NCBI RefSeq assembly: GCF_900230215.1
Contig: NZ_LT907982.1
Coordinates: forward strand, 3,953,568 to 4,017,567
DNA length: 64,000 bases
Reading direction: 5' to 3'
Origin: Jatrophihabitans sp. GAS493
GTDB lineage: Bacteria; Actinomycetota; Actinomycetes; Mycobacteriales; Jatrophihabitantaceae
Positions within the stretch are counted from its first letter, which is position 1; every line of letters begins with the position of its first letter. The position numbers were made by a program, and so were the translations under genes. The notes below the pieces were generated by a model. The model saw nothing but the letters and a program-made list of their open reading frames with translations, was not told the origin of the DNA and searched no databases. This document shows, one piece after another, positions 40,826-49,986 of the stretch.

Positions 40826-41983
40826 TTAGGGCGCCGGCTGCGACGCCGGCGCTTGAAGCAGGCGTCCCTCCCGCAGTCCGGAGGCGGTCTTCGAAGCGAC
40901 CAGCAGCCAGGCCGCGACCAGCACCAGAAAGAGCAGGGCCGCGCCGTCGCCGAGCCAACCAACGTGGGTGCGTAGGGATAGCCCGGAGAGGGCAGTGACG
41001 CAGGTGCCGAGCGGAAACGTGAACGACCACCAGGTCATCGCGAAGGGCAGCCCCGGCCGGGCTGTGCGGTAGGTGATCCGGCCGGCGATGACGCTCCAGA
41101 GCAGCGCGAATCCGAGGGCCGGCACGGCGTAGCTCAGGCCGAAGGCCTGCAGCGCCGCCCCGGGGCCGGCCGACAGCAGGCGGCGAGCATCCCCGCCCAG
41201 GAGGTTGGCCGCGGTCACCGACTGCCCCAGCGGCCCGAGCACGATCCACAGCGTGGGCACCAACTGCGGCGGCGGAGGGCCGTGCCTTCCCAGGCGCAGA
41301 CAGATCAGGGCGATGACGACGGCGGACCCGACCAGGGCGATGGTGAACATCGTGTAGCACCCGATCAGCAGGGCGATCCGTACCGAAGCGGTCGGGGCGT
41401 GCGGAATCAGCAGAGCGCCGGTGGAGGCCGAGACCATCGGCGGGACCACCGGCATGAGCCAACCACCGAATGCCACCTTCGCTCGACCCGCGGACGTCCG
41501 ATACGGAATCCAGGCGAAGGCCATCAGACCGAGAAGCGTCCCCGCGCTCCAGAGTGTCCAGTCCACATCAAGTGCCAGCCGTGCACCGAGAATGTGCTGG
41601 CCCAGCAGGAGCGTTGCGGCGCCGACCGTCATCAGCGCCATCGGCGGAGCGCCGTAGAAGTGCCCGAGCACGGGATGCGACAGATATCCGCGGGCCGTCG
41701 CCGGGTGATGGCGCCAATGGACGGCAGTGGCGACGGTCAGTACCACCAGCAGCAGCGCGGCGATCGCCCACATCAGGATGGCGAAGGCTCGCAGGCCGGG
41801 GAACTGAACCGGCAGACCAGCGGCGGCCACGGCCACGATTCCCGTGCCCATCACGGCGGCGAACCAGTTCGGCGGAAGGTAGGCGAGGCCCGAACTGGCA
41901 GCGGCGGGAGTAGGGACAGCAGGGCCTGTGGGGGCGGTAGGGGCGGCGGCGCCGGGTCGGTCGGCAGCGAGGGAGGTCGTCAC
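40826..41983 (-). CDS. TDT-family (TehA/SLAC1-like) membrane transporter
   Basis: A 385-aa protein with about ten hydrophobic helices: LPPNWFAAVMGTGIVAVAAAGL at the first helix, HPVLGHFYGAPPMALMTVG and LPFAMTWWSFTFPLGTCVTAL are typical of the tellurite-resistance/dicarboxylate transporter (TDT) family, whose members move C4-dicarboxylates, sulfite or other anions. The GTG at 41983 is chosen; the frame continues to 42115 but would overlap the LysR gene. It is divergent from, and probably controlled by, that LysR regulator. Confidence 0.85.
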   Translation of the reverse strand: MTTSLAADRPGAAAPTAPTGPAVPTPAAASSGLAYLPPNWFAAVMGTGIVAVAAAGLPVQFPGLRAFAILMWAIAALLLVVLTVATAVHWRHHPATARGYLSHPVLGHFYGAPPMALMTVGAATLLLGQHILGARLALDVDWTLWSAGTLLGLMAFAWIPYRTSAGRAKVAFGGWLMPVVPPMVSASTGALLIPHAPTASVRIALLIGCYTMFTIALVGSAVVIALICLRLGRHGPPPPQLVPTLWIVLGPLGQSVTAANLLGGDARRLLSAGPGAALQAFGLSYAVPALGFALLWSVIAGRITYRTARPGLPFAMTWWSFTFPLGTCVTALSGLSLRTHVGWLGDGAALLFLVLVAAWLLVASKTASGLREGRLLQAPASQPAP

Positions 41984-42056
41984 CCCATCAACGATCCGAT
42001 GACCGAGGCGTCTGCGGTAGACCGCTTGAACTTGCAGCGTTACAAAGTAGATTGGT

Positions 42057-42083
42057 AACCGGCTACAAGCCGGTTTTGTAGCC
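42057..42083. promoter_or_regulatory. Overlapping inverted repeats, probable LysR-type operator
   Basis: AACCGGC-TACAA-GCCGGTT (42057-42075) and GGCTACAA-GCCGGTT-TTGTAGCC (42061-42083) share sequence, so two alternative dyads overlap. They lie between the transporter and the LysR gene, where a LysR-type regulator would bind to control both. Confidence 0.65.
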
Positions 42084-42100
42084 GTAGAAGGAGGTGCCGC

Positions 42101-43045
42101 TTGCTCAGTCCACATGTGCCGGACCTCGCCGCGCTCGAGGTCTTCCTGGCTGTCGCCCGGACGGGCAGCCTCAACGCCGCCTCGGCCGAAGTAGGAGTCA
42201 GCCAGCAGGCGATCTCGGCCCGGATCACCTCCATCGAGTCCCAGATCGGGATCGTGCTACTCAGCCGAACTCCCCGTGGCTCAACACTCACTCCGATGGG
42301 CGTGGTGGTGGCCGAATGGGCCTCTCGTCTGCTCGTAGCGGCGGCCGAACTGGACGCCGGACTGGCCTCGCTACGCCAGGATCGTCGCGCCCGACTACGC
42401 GTGAGCGCCAGCCTGACCGTGGCCGAGCAACTGCTGCCGGCCTGGTTGGTGGCGCTCCGCGCGGGGAATGAGCAGCGCGGCGAACCGCTCACCCAGATCG
42501 AGCTCACCGCGACCAACAGTGATGCGGTCGCGGCGATGGTTCGCGACGCGGCGGCTGAGCTGGGCTTCGTCGAGGGCCCACAGGCGCCGAAGGGGCTGCG
42601 CAGCCGGGCGGTCGGGCATGACCGTCTTGTCGTGGTAGTGCCCCCCGATCATCCCTGGAGCAGGCGTCAGCGCCCCCTCACCGCGGCCGAGCTGGCGCGC
42701 AGCCCGCTGGTCACTCGTGAGATCGGCTCGGGGACGCGGGATGCGCTGGACGCGGCACTGCGCCGGGCCCTCGGCGCCGACCCCGAACTCGCGGCACCGG
42801 CACTGGCCCTCTCGACCGCCGCCGCCGTTCGATCGGCGGTCATCGCCGGAGCGGGACCAGCGGTGTTGAGCGAGCTGACGGTGGCCGATGACCTGAGCAC
42901 GGGGCGGCTACGCGGGATCCAGGTCGAAGGACTGGAGCTGAGCCGGACACTGCGGGCGGTCTGGCTCGGCGGGGCGACGCCCCCGTCCGGAGCAGCTCGG
43001 GACCTGGTTGCGATCGCCGTTGCCCATCCAGCCGGCCGGCCCTGA
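42101..43045 (+). CDS. LysR-family transcriptional regulator
   Basis: A 314-aa regulator with the N-terminal winged helix-turn-helix (LAALEVFLAVARTGSLNAASAEVGVSQQAISARITSIESQIGIVLLSRTPRG) and a periplasmic-binding-like effector domain. The start is the TTG at 42101, with GGAGGTG 4 bases before it, a near-perfect ribosome site. It is divergent with the TDT transporter and probably responds to the anion that the latter exports. Confidence 0.93.
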   Translation: MLSPHVPDLAALEVFLAVARTGSLNAASAEVGVSQQAISARITSIESQIGIVLLSRTPRGSTLTPMGVVVAEWASRLLVAAAELDAGLASLRQDRRARLRVSASLTVAEQLLPAWLVALRAGNEQRGEPLTQIELTATNSDAVAAMVRDAAAELGFVEGPQAPKGLRSRAVGHDRLVVVVPPDHPWSRRQRPLTAAELARSPLVTREIGSGTRDALDAALRRALGADPELAAPALALSTAAAVRSAVIAGAGPAVLSELTVADDLSTGRLRGIQVEGLELSRTLRAVWLGGATPPSGAARDLVAIAVAHPAGRP

Positions 43046-43114
43046 CCACAGCCACGACCACAGCCACGACCAGGCAGAGATTTCGACTGGATACCAACTG
43101 GATACAGTGCCCGC

Positions 43115-43870
43115 ATGACCCTCAAACGACTCGGGCTATGGATGATCGGCGTCGCGGTCGCGCTCATCGCGCTCGCCGGCGCGGTGATCGTCCACACCGC
43201 GGGTCCACCGTTCGTCGACACCTTGCGCAGCCCGATCTTTCAGACCCCGATGCACAACACCCTGAATCTGCAGGCCGGCGACTATCTGGTGTATGAGAAC
43301 GCAGCGAACTTCTCCGCCTCTCCACCGGATAGCGGCTCGCTGCGCGGAGTGACGATTGTCGGCCCCGACACGCAACCAATACCGCTTTCGATACCGTCGA
43401 CCGTGCAGAAGCTCAACCGCGACGGCGACACCTTTTCGTCGGTGGTTGAATTCCACGCGCCGCAGGCTGGCGCGTATGTGATCACCGTCGTCTCCTCGAA
43501 TGCCGCCACTGTCGTGATCGGGCGTGACCTGGGGAAGCTTGTCCTCTCCATCCTGGGTTGGGTCGCCCTCGGACTCCTCGGTGCGGCCATGCTGGTGGCC
43601 GGAGTCATCATGCTTATCGTGGCCCGGTCCAAGCGACGCCGCGAGACGGCAATAATTGCGATCTCCCCGACCGTGACAGGCTATCCGGCCGGGGCATCGA
43701 ACGGCTGGCCGATACCAATCTCCGGGTCGCCGACTGGCGCACACACTCCCGCACCGGCGCCGCCACCCCGACCGGGCTGGTATCCCGACCCCGAGGCAAG
43801 GCATAAGTACCGCTGGTGGAATGGCCAGCACTGGGAAGCCCCATTGCCCGATCAGCCGGAGGAGAAGTAA
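43115..43870 (+). CDS. Membrane protein with C-terminal DUF2510 domain
   Basis: A 251-aa protein: an N-terminal helix (LGLWMIGVAVALIALAGAVIV), an external domain of about 100 residues, a second helix pair (LVLSILGWVALGLLGAAMLVAGVIMLIVA) and a Pro-rich cytoplasmic tail ending in the DUF2510 motif GWYPDPEARHKYRWWNGQHW. DUF2510 is a short actinobacterial domain found on many membrane proteins, role unknown. The start is the ATG at 43115; an imperfect tandem (ACTGGATAC twice, 43086-43106) lies in its promoter. Confidence 0.85.
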   Translation: MTLKRLGLWMIGVAVALIALAGAVIVHTAGPPFVDTLRSPIFQTPMHNTLNLQAGDYLVYENAANFSASPPDSGSLRGVTIVGPDTQPIPLSIPSTVQKLNRDGDTFSSVVEFHAPQAGAYVITVVSSNAATVVIGRDLGKLVLSILGWVALGLLGAAMLVAGVIMLIVARSKRRRETAIIAISPTVTGYPAGASNGWPIPISGSPTGAHTPAPAPPPRPGWYPDPEARHKYRWWNGQHWEAPLPDQPEEK

Positions 43871-44388
43871 TTGGTTCGGACAGATAATTACTTCGACGAT
43901 CGAACGATCTTGGGAAAGCCGAATGATGTCGGAATGAAAAGCGGAATGAGAGTTCCGCCGGGAGCCTCAACGTAACCCCAGTGACGCTGAGACCCCCGAC
44001 GGAACATGGCAGCGGCGCGCCGTCGGATCCGACTTGCGCGCCTTAGACGAATCGTCATACTGGTCTAGACGAAACGCTGAAGTGCCCAGATTTACGAGAA
44101 ACCTGAACTCCTCTTCCGTGGTCCGCATTACTCTGTGTCATTCAAGTGTGTATCCAAAACGTGAAAAGGTAAAGGCTTAGCTAGGTAGTTGCGTGATCAA
44201 TTGCTTTTAGGTTGCTATCGCAGCGAATAACCGGCTTTTGCTACTCGTCAGTAATTGACTAGTAGCGCCCAGTACCGGTGCAACCGCAATTTGTCTGAAC
44301 AACCCGCAGCGCGAATTGCCGGCGCGAATTGGATCACAACCACGGCGTCCCTGCGGCCGATGTCGGGGGATCCGTGTTTGATGGTCGT
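43871..44388. other. 518-base gene-free stretch, lower GC than its surroundings
   Basis: No convincing reading frame on either strand. Its base composition is visibly more AT-rich than the neighbours, above all at 44090-44300. Contents seen: a near-perfect inverted repeat CTACTCGTCA-GTAAT-TGACTAGTAG at 44241-44265, a short palindrome around 43899-43910 (GATCGAACGATC), and two copies of TAGACGAA near 44044 and 44067. It may hold promoters of the thioesterase gene or a small RNA, but nothing specific can be claimed. Confidence 0.5.
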
Positions 44389-45201
44389 ATGGAACCAACC
44401 CCCTTCTCGCTGGTCAGCTCGATCGCCGCCAACCCGCTCACTGCCCACCAGTTCCGCGCCGAGGTCGATCCTGAGTGGACGATCGGCGGTAAGCCCAATG
44501 GCGGCTACCTGCTGGCTATGATGGGGCGCGCGGCCGCCGCGGTGGGCCAGCACCAGCACGTCATCGCTGCCTCCGCGCACTACCTCAGCTCCCCCGACCC
44601 GGGGCCGGTAAACCTGGAGGCCGAGGTGCTGCGGGGCGGCCGATCGGCTAGCCAGGTCAGAGTTCGTATGGAGCAGGAGGGACGCCCGCGCGTCGAAGCC
44701 CTCTTCACAACCGGCACCCTCGACGTCGACACCAAGCCGTTCTGGGAGGCCGGCCTCCCACCCCGACCGGTCGCCCAACCCGATGAGTGCCTGCGGATCC
44801 CAAGCTCGTCACCCAGCGGGCTGCGGGTGGCGATCATGGATCAGGTGGATCTGCGCATCGAGCCGAGCACCCTCGGATTTGCCAACGGAGCCCCATCAGG
44901 CCGCGGCGAACTGCGCGGGTGGCTGGCCCTGCCCGCCGGCGAGGCCTTCGACCCGACCTCACTGCTCTACGCAGTCGACGCGTTTCCCCCGGCAACTTTC
45001 GAGATCGAGCTGACCGGATGGGTGCCCACGCTGGAACTCACGGTCTACGTTCGCGCGCTCCCCGCCCCCGGGCCGGTGCAGGTTCTGCAGCGGGCTCAGC
45101 TGATCGACGCGCAACGGGTCGACGAGGCCTGCTACGTCTGGGACTCCACCGGACGACTGGTGGCGCATGGAACCCAGCTGGCCGGCATCCGCCTGGGCTG
45201 A
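44389..45201 (+). CDS. Acyl-CoA thioesterase-like protein (double hotdog)
   Basis: A 270-aa protein like the TesB-type thioesterase family common in actinobacteria: WTIGGKPNGGYLLAMMGRAAAA at the first hotdog, HYLSSPDPGPVNLEAEVLRGGRSASQVRVRMEQEG, and FEIELTGWVPTLELTVYVRALPAPGPVQV in the second. The expected substrate is an acyl-CoA. The ATG at 44389 (MEPTPFSLVSSI) is used; a GTG at 44374 is possible. It converges with the PIG-L gene. Confidence 0.82.
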   Translation: MEPTPFSLVSSIAANPLTAHQFRAEVDPEWTIGGKPNGGYLLAMMGRAAAAVGQHQHVIAASAHYLSSPDPGPVNLEAEVLRGGRSASQVRVRMEQEGRPRVEALFTTGTLDVDTKPFWEAGLPPRPVAQPDECLRIPSSSPSGLRVAIMDQVDLRIEPSTLGFANGAPSGRGELRGWLALPAGEAFDPTSLLYAVDAFPPATFEIELTGWVPTLELTVYVRALPAPGPVQVLQRAQLIDAQRVDEACYVWDSTGRLVAHGTQLAGIRLG

Positions 45202-45208
45202 GCCCAGG

Positions 45209-45934
45209 TCACAGGTCGATGACCTCGAAGGAGACGGCGAAGCGGGTGCCGAGCCTGCCGCCGGTCTCCCGGGCGATCGACTCCAGAAACTCCTCCGGGT
45301 CGGCCATGGCGTGGTCGCCGAGGCCGGCCAGATAGGCCGCATGCTCCTGTAACGAGGCGATGCCCAGCTGCAGGTAGTCGGTCGTATCCACCCCATGGGC
45401 GGCTAGCGGTGAGCCGGCGACCAGCAGTCTGGTGGCGCTCCACGGCGGCAGCCCCTCATCCAGCAGTTCCCGGAAGACCCACCGGTTTCCGGCGTCGCGG
45501 ACCCCGTCCAGCACCGCGCGCCCAACCGCGATGTGGTCAGCTTGATTCAGCGCCCCCGGCCCCCAGCGCTCGGAGAAGTTGCCCGTGATGACCACATCCG
45601 GCCGATGTCGGCGCACCGCCCGCGAGACGTCGCGGCGCAGCGCCAAACCGTACTCCAGCACCCCGTCCGGATACCCGAGGAACTCCACCTGCTGCACTCC
45701 GACGACGGCCGCCGACGCGATCTGCTCCCGCTCCCGCAGCGGTCCGCACTCCTCGGGAGCCAGGGAGTCGATTCCGGCCTCACCGCTGGTCGCCAGGCAG
45801 TAGACGATCCGCTTACCCTGCGCACTCCAGCGGGCGATCGCCGCCGCCGCGCCGTACTCCAGGTCATCGGGGTGCGCCACGATCGCCAACGCACTGGACC
45901 AACTCTCATCAACATGTTCCAACTCAGCACTCAT
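45209..45934 (-). CDS. PIG-L/LmbE-family deacetylase
   Basis: A 241-aa zinc-dependent N-acetyl-sugar deacetylase-like enzyme. The metal motif AHPDDLEYG is at about residues 20-28, followed by RIVYCLATSGEAGID and, farther on, NQADHIAVGRAVLDGVRDAGNRW. Relatives include MshB and antibiotic-pathway deacetylases; the substrate is not known. The ATG at 45934 directly abuts the stop of the metallophosphoesterase gene, so the two are co-transcribed. Confidence 0.88.
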   Translation of the reverse strand: MSAELEHVDESWSSALAIVAHPDDLEYGAAAAIARWSAQGKRIVYCLATSGEAGIDSLAPEECGPLREREQIASAAVVGVQQVEFLGYPDGVLEYGLALRRDVSRAVRRHRPDVVITGNFSERWGPGALNQADHIAVGRAVLDGVRDAGNRWVFRELLDEGLPPWSATRLLVAGSPLAAHGVDTTDYLQLGIASLQEHAAYLAGLGDHAMADPEEFLESIARETGGRLGTRFAVSFEVIDL

Positions 45935-46777
45935 TCACCCAGTCTGCGCCTGCACCGGCAGGATCTGACGGGGCAGCACCGCTCCGGCGCGGCGAGCCCG
46001 CCACTCCCGCGGATAGCCCAGCGACACCTCCTCGAAGCGCACGCCGTCGTAATACGTGGTGCGCGGAATATGCAGGTGCCCGTAGACGACGGCCGCGGTG
46101 TTGAAGCGTCGGTGCCAGTCGGCGGTCAGCTCGGTTCCGCACCACTGCGCGAACTCGGGAAAGCGCAGCACCCGCGTCGGTTCCCGGACCAGCGGCCAAT
46201 GATTGACCATGATGATCGGCACCAGCGGATCACACTCGGCCAGCCGGGCTTCGCTGTAGGCGACCCGATCCCGGCACCAGGCCTCACAGCTGTCGTAGGG
46301 CTGCGGATCGAGGAAGCGTTCGTCGGTGCAGACCACCCCGGCCGCGTAGGCCCCGGCCAGTGACTCGGCCTTGTCGGCACAACCTTCGACCCGGAAGGTG
46401 TAGTCGTAGAGCAGGAAGAGCGGGGCGATCGTAACCGCACCATCCGGCCCGCTCCAGACCGGGTAGGGGTCCTCGGGGGTGAGCACTCCCAACTCGCGAC
46501 AACTCTGCACCAAGTGCTCGTAGCGGGCTACGCCGGACAGTTGCACCGGGTCGGTCGGGGTCGTCCACAGCTCGTGGTTGCCCGGGGCCCACACCACCTT
46601 GGCGAAGCGCTGGGACAGGTAGTCCAGTACCTTCTCGACGGCGTCGGAGCGCTCCGCGATATCGCCGGCGACCAGCAGCCAGTCCTCATCGCTGTCCGGA
46701 CGGAGATCGAGCGTCAACTCCAGGTTCTCCCGGTAGCCGATGTGCAGATCGCTCGTCGCGAATAGTTTCCCAGCCAT
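45935..46777 (-). CDS. Metallophosphoesterase (calcineurin-like)
   Basis: A 280-aa phosphoesterase with all metal motifs: FATSDLHIGY (DxH), LLVAGDIAER (GDxxE/R), WAPGNHELW (GNHE), IIMVNHWPL and VVYGHLHIPRT (GHLH). Substrate unknown. It is the first gene of a two-gene unit with the PIG-L deacetylase. The 275 bases upstream (46778-47052) contain the promoter of the chemoreceptor gene on the other strand. Confidence 0.9.
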   Translation of the reverse strand: MAGKLFATSDLHIGYRENLELTLDLRPDSDEDWLLVAGDIAERSDAVEKVLDYLSQRFAKVVWAPGNHELWTTPTDPVQLSGVARYEHLVQSCRELGVLTPEDPYPVWSGPDGAVTIAPLFLLYDYTFRVEGCADKAESLAGAYAAGVVCTDERFLDPQPYDSCEAWCRDRVAYSEARLAECDPLVPIIMVNHWPLVREPTRVLRFPEFAQWCGTELTADWHRRFNTAAVVYGHLHIPRTTYYDGVRFEEVSLGYPREWRARRAGAVLPRQILPVQAQTG

Positions 46778-46959
46778 ACCTAGGTTCTACCGGGTCCGCC
46801 GCCTCAGCAGCACAGCAGCCGGGAGCAGGGAGCCGGCGACGACCGTCTGAAGCCGGCGGGGAACGGACGGAGGGCAGGCGCCGTCGAAGCCCAGGCGGGC
46901 ATCGATATGTGTCGCTCTACTGGCCGGTACGACGGATTTCGCGGCTGAACTTGATTCAG

Positions 46960-46985
46960 CTCACATGGCCTAACGCAGTGCCGAT
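46960..46985 (+). promoter_or_regulatory. Candidate motility-sigma promoter of the chemoreceptor gene
   Basis: CTCA at 46960-46963, 16-base spacer, GCCGAT at 46980-46985. The -35 is exact and the -10 differs from GCCGAA at the last base. It lies 67 bases before the start codon. Confidence 0.55.
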
Positions 46986-47052
46986 GCTGTGGGGGTCAAC
47001 TTTCCACCTGTCGTACCTCGGTTGCGAGGGCGTTTCAATATAGGACCTGCCA

Positions 47053-48720
47053 ATGCCTGAAATCAGCACCGAATCGCGCAGCGCCGCCGCTGCGGAACCG
47101 CAGCGCCGCGGCTTCATCGGCCGGATCGCCGACCTCTCCATCTCTACCAAGGTCATCTCGTTGATCTCGGTCGGCCTCATCGGCATGGTCGCGGTCGGTG
47201 CCGTCGGACTGGTCGGGCTGTCGCGGACCAACCGCTCGGCTCAGCAACTGGTGTCGAACATCGCCGTACGGGCCAATGACTTCGGCGCCACCCGCGAAGC
47301 CTTCGCCCGGATGCGAATCAACCTCGTCCAGGGCGGCACGTTCGCCCGCCCGGCCGACATTCAGGACGGTCTGGAGACGTATGAGAAGAAGAAGGCGATC
47401 ACGCTGGCCGGCCTGCAGAAGTACGCCGCCGGGCCACTGACCCTGAACCAGCGTTCGATCATGGAGAAGACGGTGACCCCCGGCATCGCGCAGATCATCT
47501 CCATCGCCGACGCCAAGCTGATCCCGCTGGCCAAGACCCCGCACACCCAGGCTGAAAACCTTGAGTTCTCCTCGATCTACGGCGATGAGGTCGGACCGAT
47601 CGTCGACTCCCTGCAGGATGCCATCAACGACCTCAGCGCGGTCGACACCGCGCAGCTGCAGTCCGGGCTCCACCACATCGCCGAGACCCGTCGTAGCGCC
47701 AACACCCTGCTGCTGATCATCGTCGCGGCGGCCGCGATCGCCCTGATCGGGATCGGAATCGGCTTGGTGCGCCTGATCGCTCCGCCGATCCGCCGGGTCG
47801 AGGCTGTCCTCGCCGGCTTCGCCGATGGCGACTTCACCGGATCGGCCGGTGTCACCAGCCGCGACGAGATCGGCCGGATGGCCGCCGCCCTCGACCGGGC
47901 CCAGTCCTCGTTGCGCTCGGCCTTCCAGGCGATGAACGCATCGGCCGGCAGCCTGGCCGGCGCGGCCGAGGAACTGAGCACCGTCGGCAGCCAGGTCTTC
48001 ACCAGCGCCGAGCTCACCTCGACACAGTCCACTGCGACCGCCGATGTGGCGCTCGAGGTCTCAGCGAACGTCCAGACCGTCGCCGCCGCCACCGAGCAGA
48101 TGAACGCAAGTGTTCGCGAGATCGCCCAGTCGGCCGCCGGTGCGGCCGAGGTCGCCGCCAGCGCCGTCCATGAAGCGCAGACCGCCACCGACACGGTCAG
48201 CCGTCTCGGCGACTCCAGCTCGGAGGTCGGCGAGGTCATCCGGGTCATCACCAGCATCGCCAAGCAGACCAACCTGCTCGCCCTCAACGCGACCATCGAG
48301 GCCGCCCGCGCGGGCGAGGCCGGCAAGGGATTCGCCGTCGTCGCCAGCGAGGTCAAGGACCTGGCTCAGGCCACGGCGAAGGCCACCGACGACATCGCCG
48401 GGCGTCTGGAGGCCATCCAGTCCGACACCCATGACGCGGTGAGCGCCATCGGTCGAGTCTCCACCGTCATCGAGGAGATCAACCGATTCCAGCTCGTCAT
48501 CGCCTCCGCGGTTGAGGAGCAGTCGGCCGCCACCGCCGAGATCGCCCGCAATGTGCACAACGCCGCCGACGGCGCGGAGGAGATTTCGCGCAACCTGACC
48601 TCAGTCGTCGAGTCGGCCCGCAGCTCCAGCGAGGGCACCGGCCAGTCGGAGCGCTCCGCCCTCGAAGTGGCCCGGCTCTCGGTCGACCTGCGTCACTCGC
48701 TGTCGGGCTTCAAAGTCTGA
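47053..48720 (+). CDS. Methyl-accepting chemotaxis protein
   Basis: A 555-aa chemoreceptor: cytoplasmic N-tail, first membrane helix ([23 protein letters not shown], about 34-56), an external four-helix-type sensor domain of about 160 residues with MRINLVQGG, second helix ([21 protein letters not shown], about 218-238), HAMP, and the signalling domain with the conserved tip [37 protein letters not shown]. It has no C-terminal CheR-docking pentapeptide. The ligand is unknown. Its 3' end overlaps the convergent acetyltransferase gene by 11 bases. Confidence 0.95.
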   Translation: MPEISTESRSAAAAEPQRRGFIGRIADLSISTKVISLISVGLIGMVAVGAVGLVGLSRTNRSAQQLVSNIAVRANDFGATREAFARMRINLVQGGTFARPADIQDGLETYEKKKAITLAGLQKYAAGPLTLNQRSIMEKTVTPGIAQIISIADAKLIPLAKTPHTQAENLEFSSIYGDEVGPIVDSLQDAINDLSAVDTAQLQSGLHHIAETRRSANTLLLIIVAAAAIALIGIGIGLVRLIAPPIRRVEAVLAGFADGDFTGSAGVTSRDEIGRMAAALDRAQSSLRSAFQAMNASAGSLAGAAEELSTVGSQVFTSAELTSTQSTATADVALEVSANVQTVAAATEQMNASVREIAQSAAGAAEVAASAVHEAQTATDTVSRLGDSSSEVGEVIRVITSIAKQTNLLALNATIEAARAGEAGKGFAVVASEVKDLAQATAKATDDIAGRLEAIQSDTHDAVSAIGRVSTVIEEINRFQLVIASAVEEQSAATAEIARNVHNAADGAEEISRNLTSVVESARSSSEGTGQSERSALEVARLSVDLRHSLSGFKV

Positions 48721-49252
48721 GCCGCGACGTCTCATCCGTGACCGGCTGATCCGGATCTACTGGCGGCCGCCAGTAGATCCGGTGATGCGGAAGATTCATC
48801 GGACCGATGAAGCCGCTCCCGGAGGTGGCGAAGCCCCCGCGGGCATAGAAGCCGAGCGCCGAGTCACGGGCGTTGGCCCAGATCCCCGTACCCACCGACG
48901 CCGCGGCCCGCTGCGCTGTGCGCAGTAGTACCGAACCGACGCCATGACGCTGGTACTGCGGATCCACCGCCATCAGCGCCAACCGCAACCCGATCTGCAG
49001 CGGATCACCCGCAAAAGGCGCCTCAATCAGCGTCAAGCATCCGATTGGCCGCCCGACCGCAAGGTCGGCCCCAGCCAGATGCAGTGTGGTTGGGAGGCCA
49101 TCCTCGGGGGTCGTGGCATCCAACTCCGGATTGCCGTCACGCAGCACCGCCCGTCGCAGCGGCTCGATCTCCTCCGCCCGCGCCGGCGCGACCTCGATAC
49201 CTCGCTCGAGCACCCGAAGCCGCTCACCCCACCACCGCCCGTCCAGGCTCAT
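48710..49252 (-). CDS. GNAT-family N-acetyltransferase
   Basis: A 180-aa protein with the acetyl-CoA-binding pattern [31 protein letters not shown] (Q-x-x-G/A-hGS) and the following [15 protein letters not shown] typical of GNAT enzymes. The substrate cannot be named. The ATG at 49252 shares ATGA with the tenA stop and is preferred to an upstream start at 49300. Confidence 0.88.
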   Translation of the reverse strand: MSLDGRWWGERLRVLERGIEVAPARAEEIEPLRRAVLRDGNPELDATTPEDGLPTTLHLAGADLAVGRPIGCLTLIEAPFAGDPLQIGLRLALMAVDPQYQRHGVGSVLLRTAQRAAASVGTGIWANARDSALGFYARGGFATSGSGFIGPMNLPHHRIYWRPPVDPDQPVTDETSRLRL

Positions 49253-49959
49253 GACAGCGGCCACCGCTCCTGCCGCCAGGCGGCGTCCCAGAACATCCAT
49301 TCATAGCGCGACGTCGTCACGAAGTGGGCCTGAGCCCGGGTCGCCTCCGTCTCACTGAGTCCCGCGCCGACTTGATCGGTCACCGCCAGCACCTCGTTCA
49401 CCACCAGCGCGAACTCCTCGCCGGCGTAGGTGTCGATCCAGCGTTGAAAACGCAGGTCGGGTGAGCCCGCAGCGGCGAGCTCGGCTCCGACGCGGGCGTA
49501 GATCCAGTAGCACGGAAGCACGGCGGCCAACCCCTCGGCGAAGGTGCCGCCATAGGCGGTCGCCAACAGATAGCTGCAATACGCCCGCGTGGTCGGTGAG
49601 ATGACCGCGGACTCGAGCTGCGTCGCGTCGAGTCCCAGCTCGCCGAGGAGGCGACTGTGCAGTGAGAGTTCGACCTCCACCGCACCGGCGGCGTGGCGGG
49701 CGAACATCGCGGTCTGCTCATGCGTTGCCGCCTTGGCCCCGACAATGGCCAGCGCCCGCGCGTAGTCGCGCAGGTAATGCGCGTCCTGGGCAACGTAGTA
49801 GCTGAAGGCCGCCGGGTCGAGATCGCCGTCGGTGAGACCGGTCAGGAAGGGATGACCAAGAATTGCCGGGTAAATCTCCTCGATGCCCGACCACAGTCGC
49901 GAACTCCAGGAGGAGGGCGGATCGAACGGGTCAGATGGTTGGATCACACCGGCGGCCAC
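49249..49959 (-). CDS. tenA: TenA-family aminopyrimidine aminohydrolase / thiaminase II
   Basis: A 236-aa member of the TenA family, which salvages thiamine pyrimidine from degraded thiamine. Visible are HPFLTGLTDGDLDPAAFSYYVAQDAHYLRDYARAL, the catalytic cysteine region VLPCYWIYARVG and RWIDTYAGEEFALVVNEVL. The GTG at 49959 is used; the open frame continues upstream but would cross the divergent YjbR-like gene. The two starts are only 27 bases apart. Confidence 0.9.
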   Translation of the reverse strand: MAAGVIQPSDPFDPPSSWSSRLWSGIEEIYPAILGHPFLTGLTDGDLDPAAFSYYVAQDAHYLRDYARALAIVGAKAATHEQTAMFARHAAGAVEVELSLHSRLLGELGLDATQLESAVISPTTRAYCSYLLATAYGGTFAEGLAAVLPCYWIYARVGAELAAAGSPDLRFQRWIDTYAGEEFALVVNEVLAVTDQVGAGLSETEATRAQAHFVTTSRYEWMFWDAAWRQERWPLS

Positions 49960-49986
49960 CCCACGATCCTGCCTTATGCTCAGATC

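Noticed and set aside
40687-40830. Possible c-di-AMP (ydaO-type) riboswitch before the NlpC/P60 gene
   Set aside because: Such riboswitches are common before actinobacterial wall hydrolases and a GGGGTGAAC block is present, but the other conserved parts (the CCGAACCCGACAGCTAACCTC-type segment) are missing.
43960-43995. CTCA-N16-GCTGAG as a promoter in the gene-free stretch
   Set aside because: The -10 has two mismatches and no gene starts within 350 bases.
44360-44366. GCCGAT before the thioesterase gene as a seventh motility promoter
   Set aside because: There is no CTCA-like box 15-17 bases upstream, in contrast to the six sites reported.
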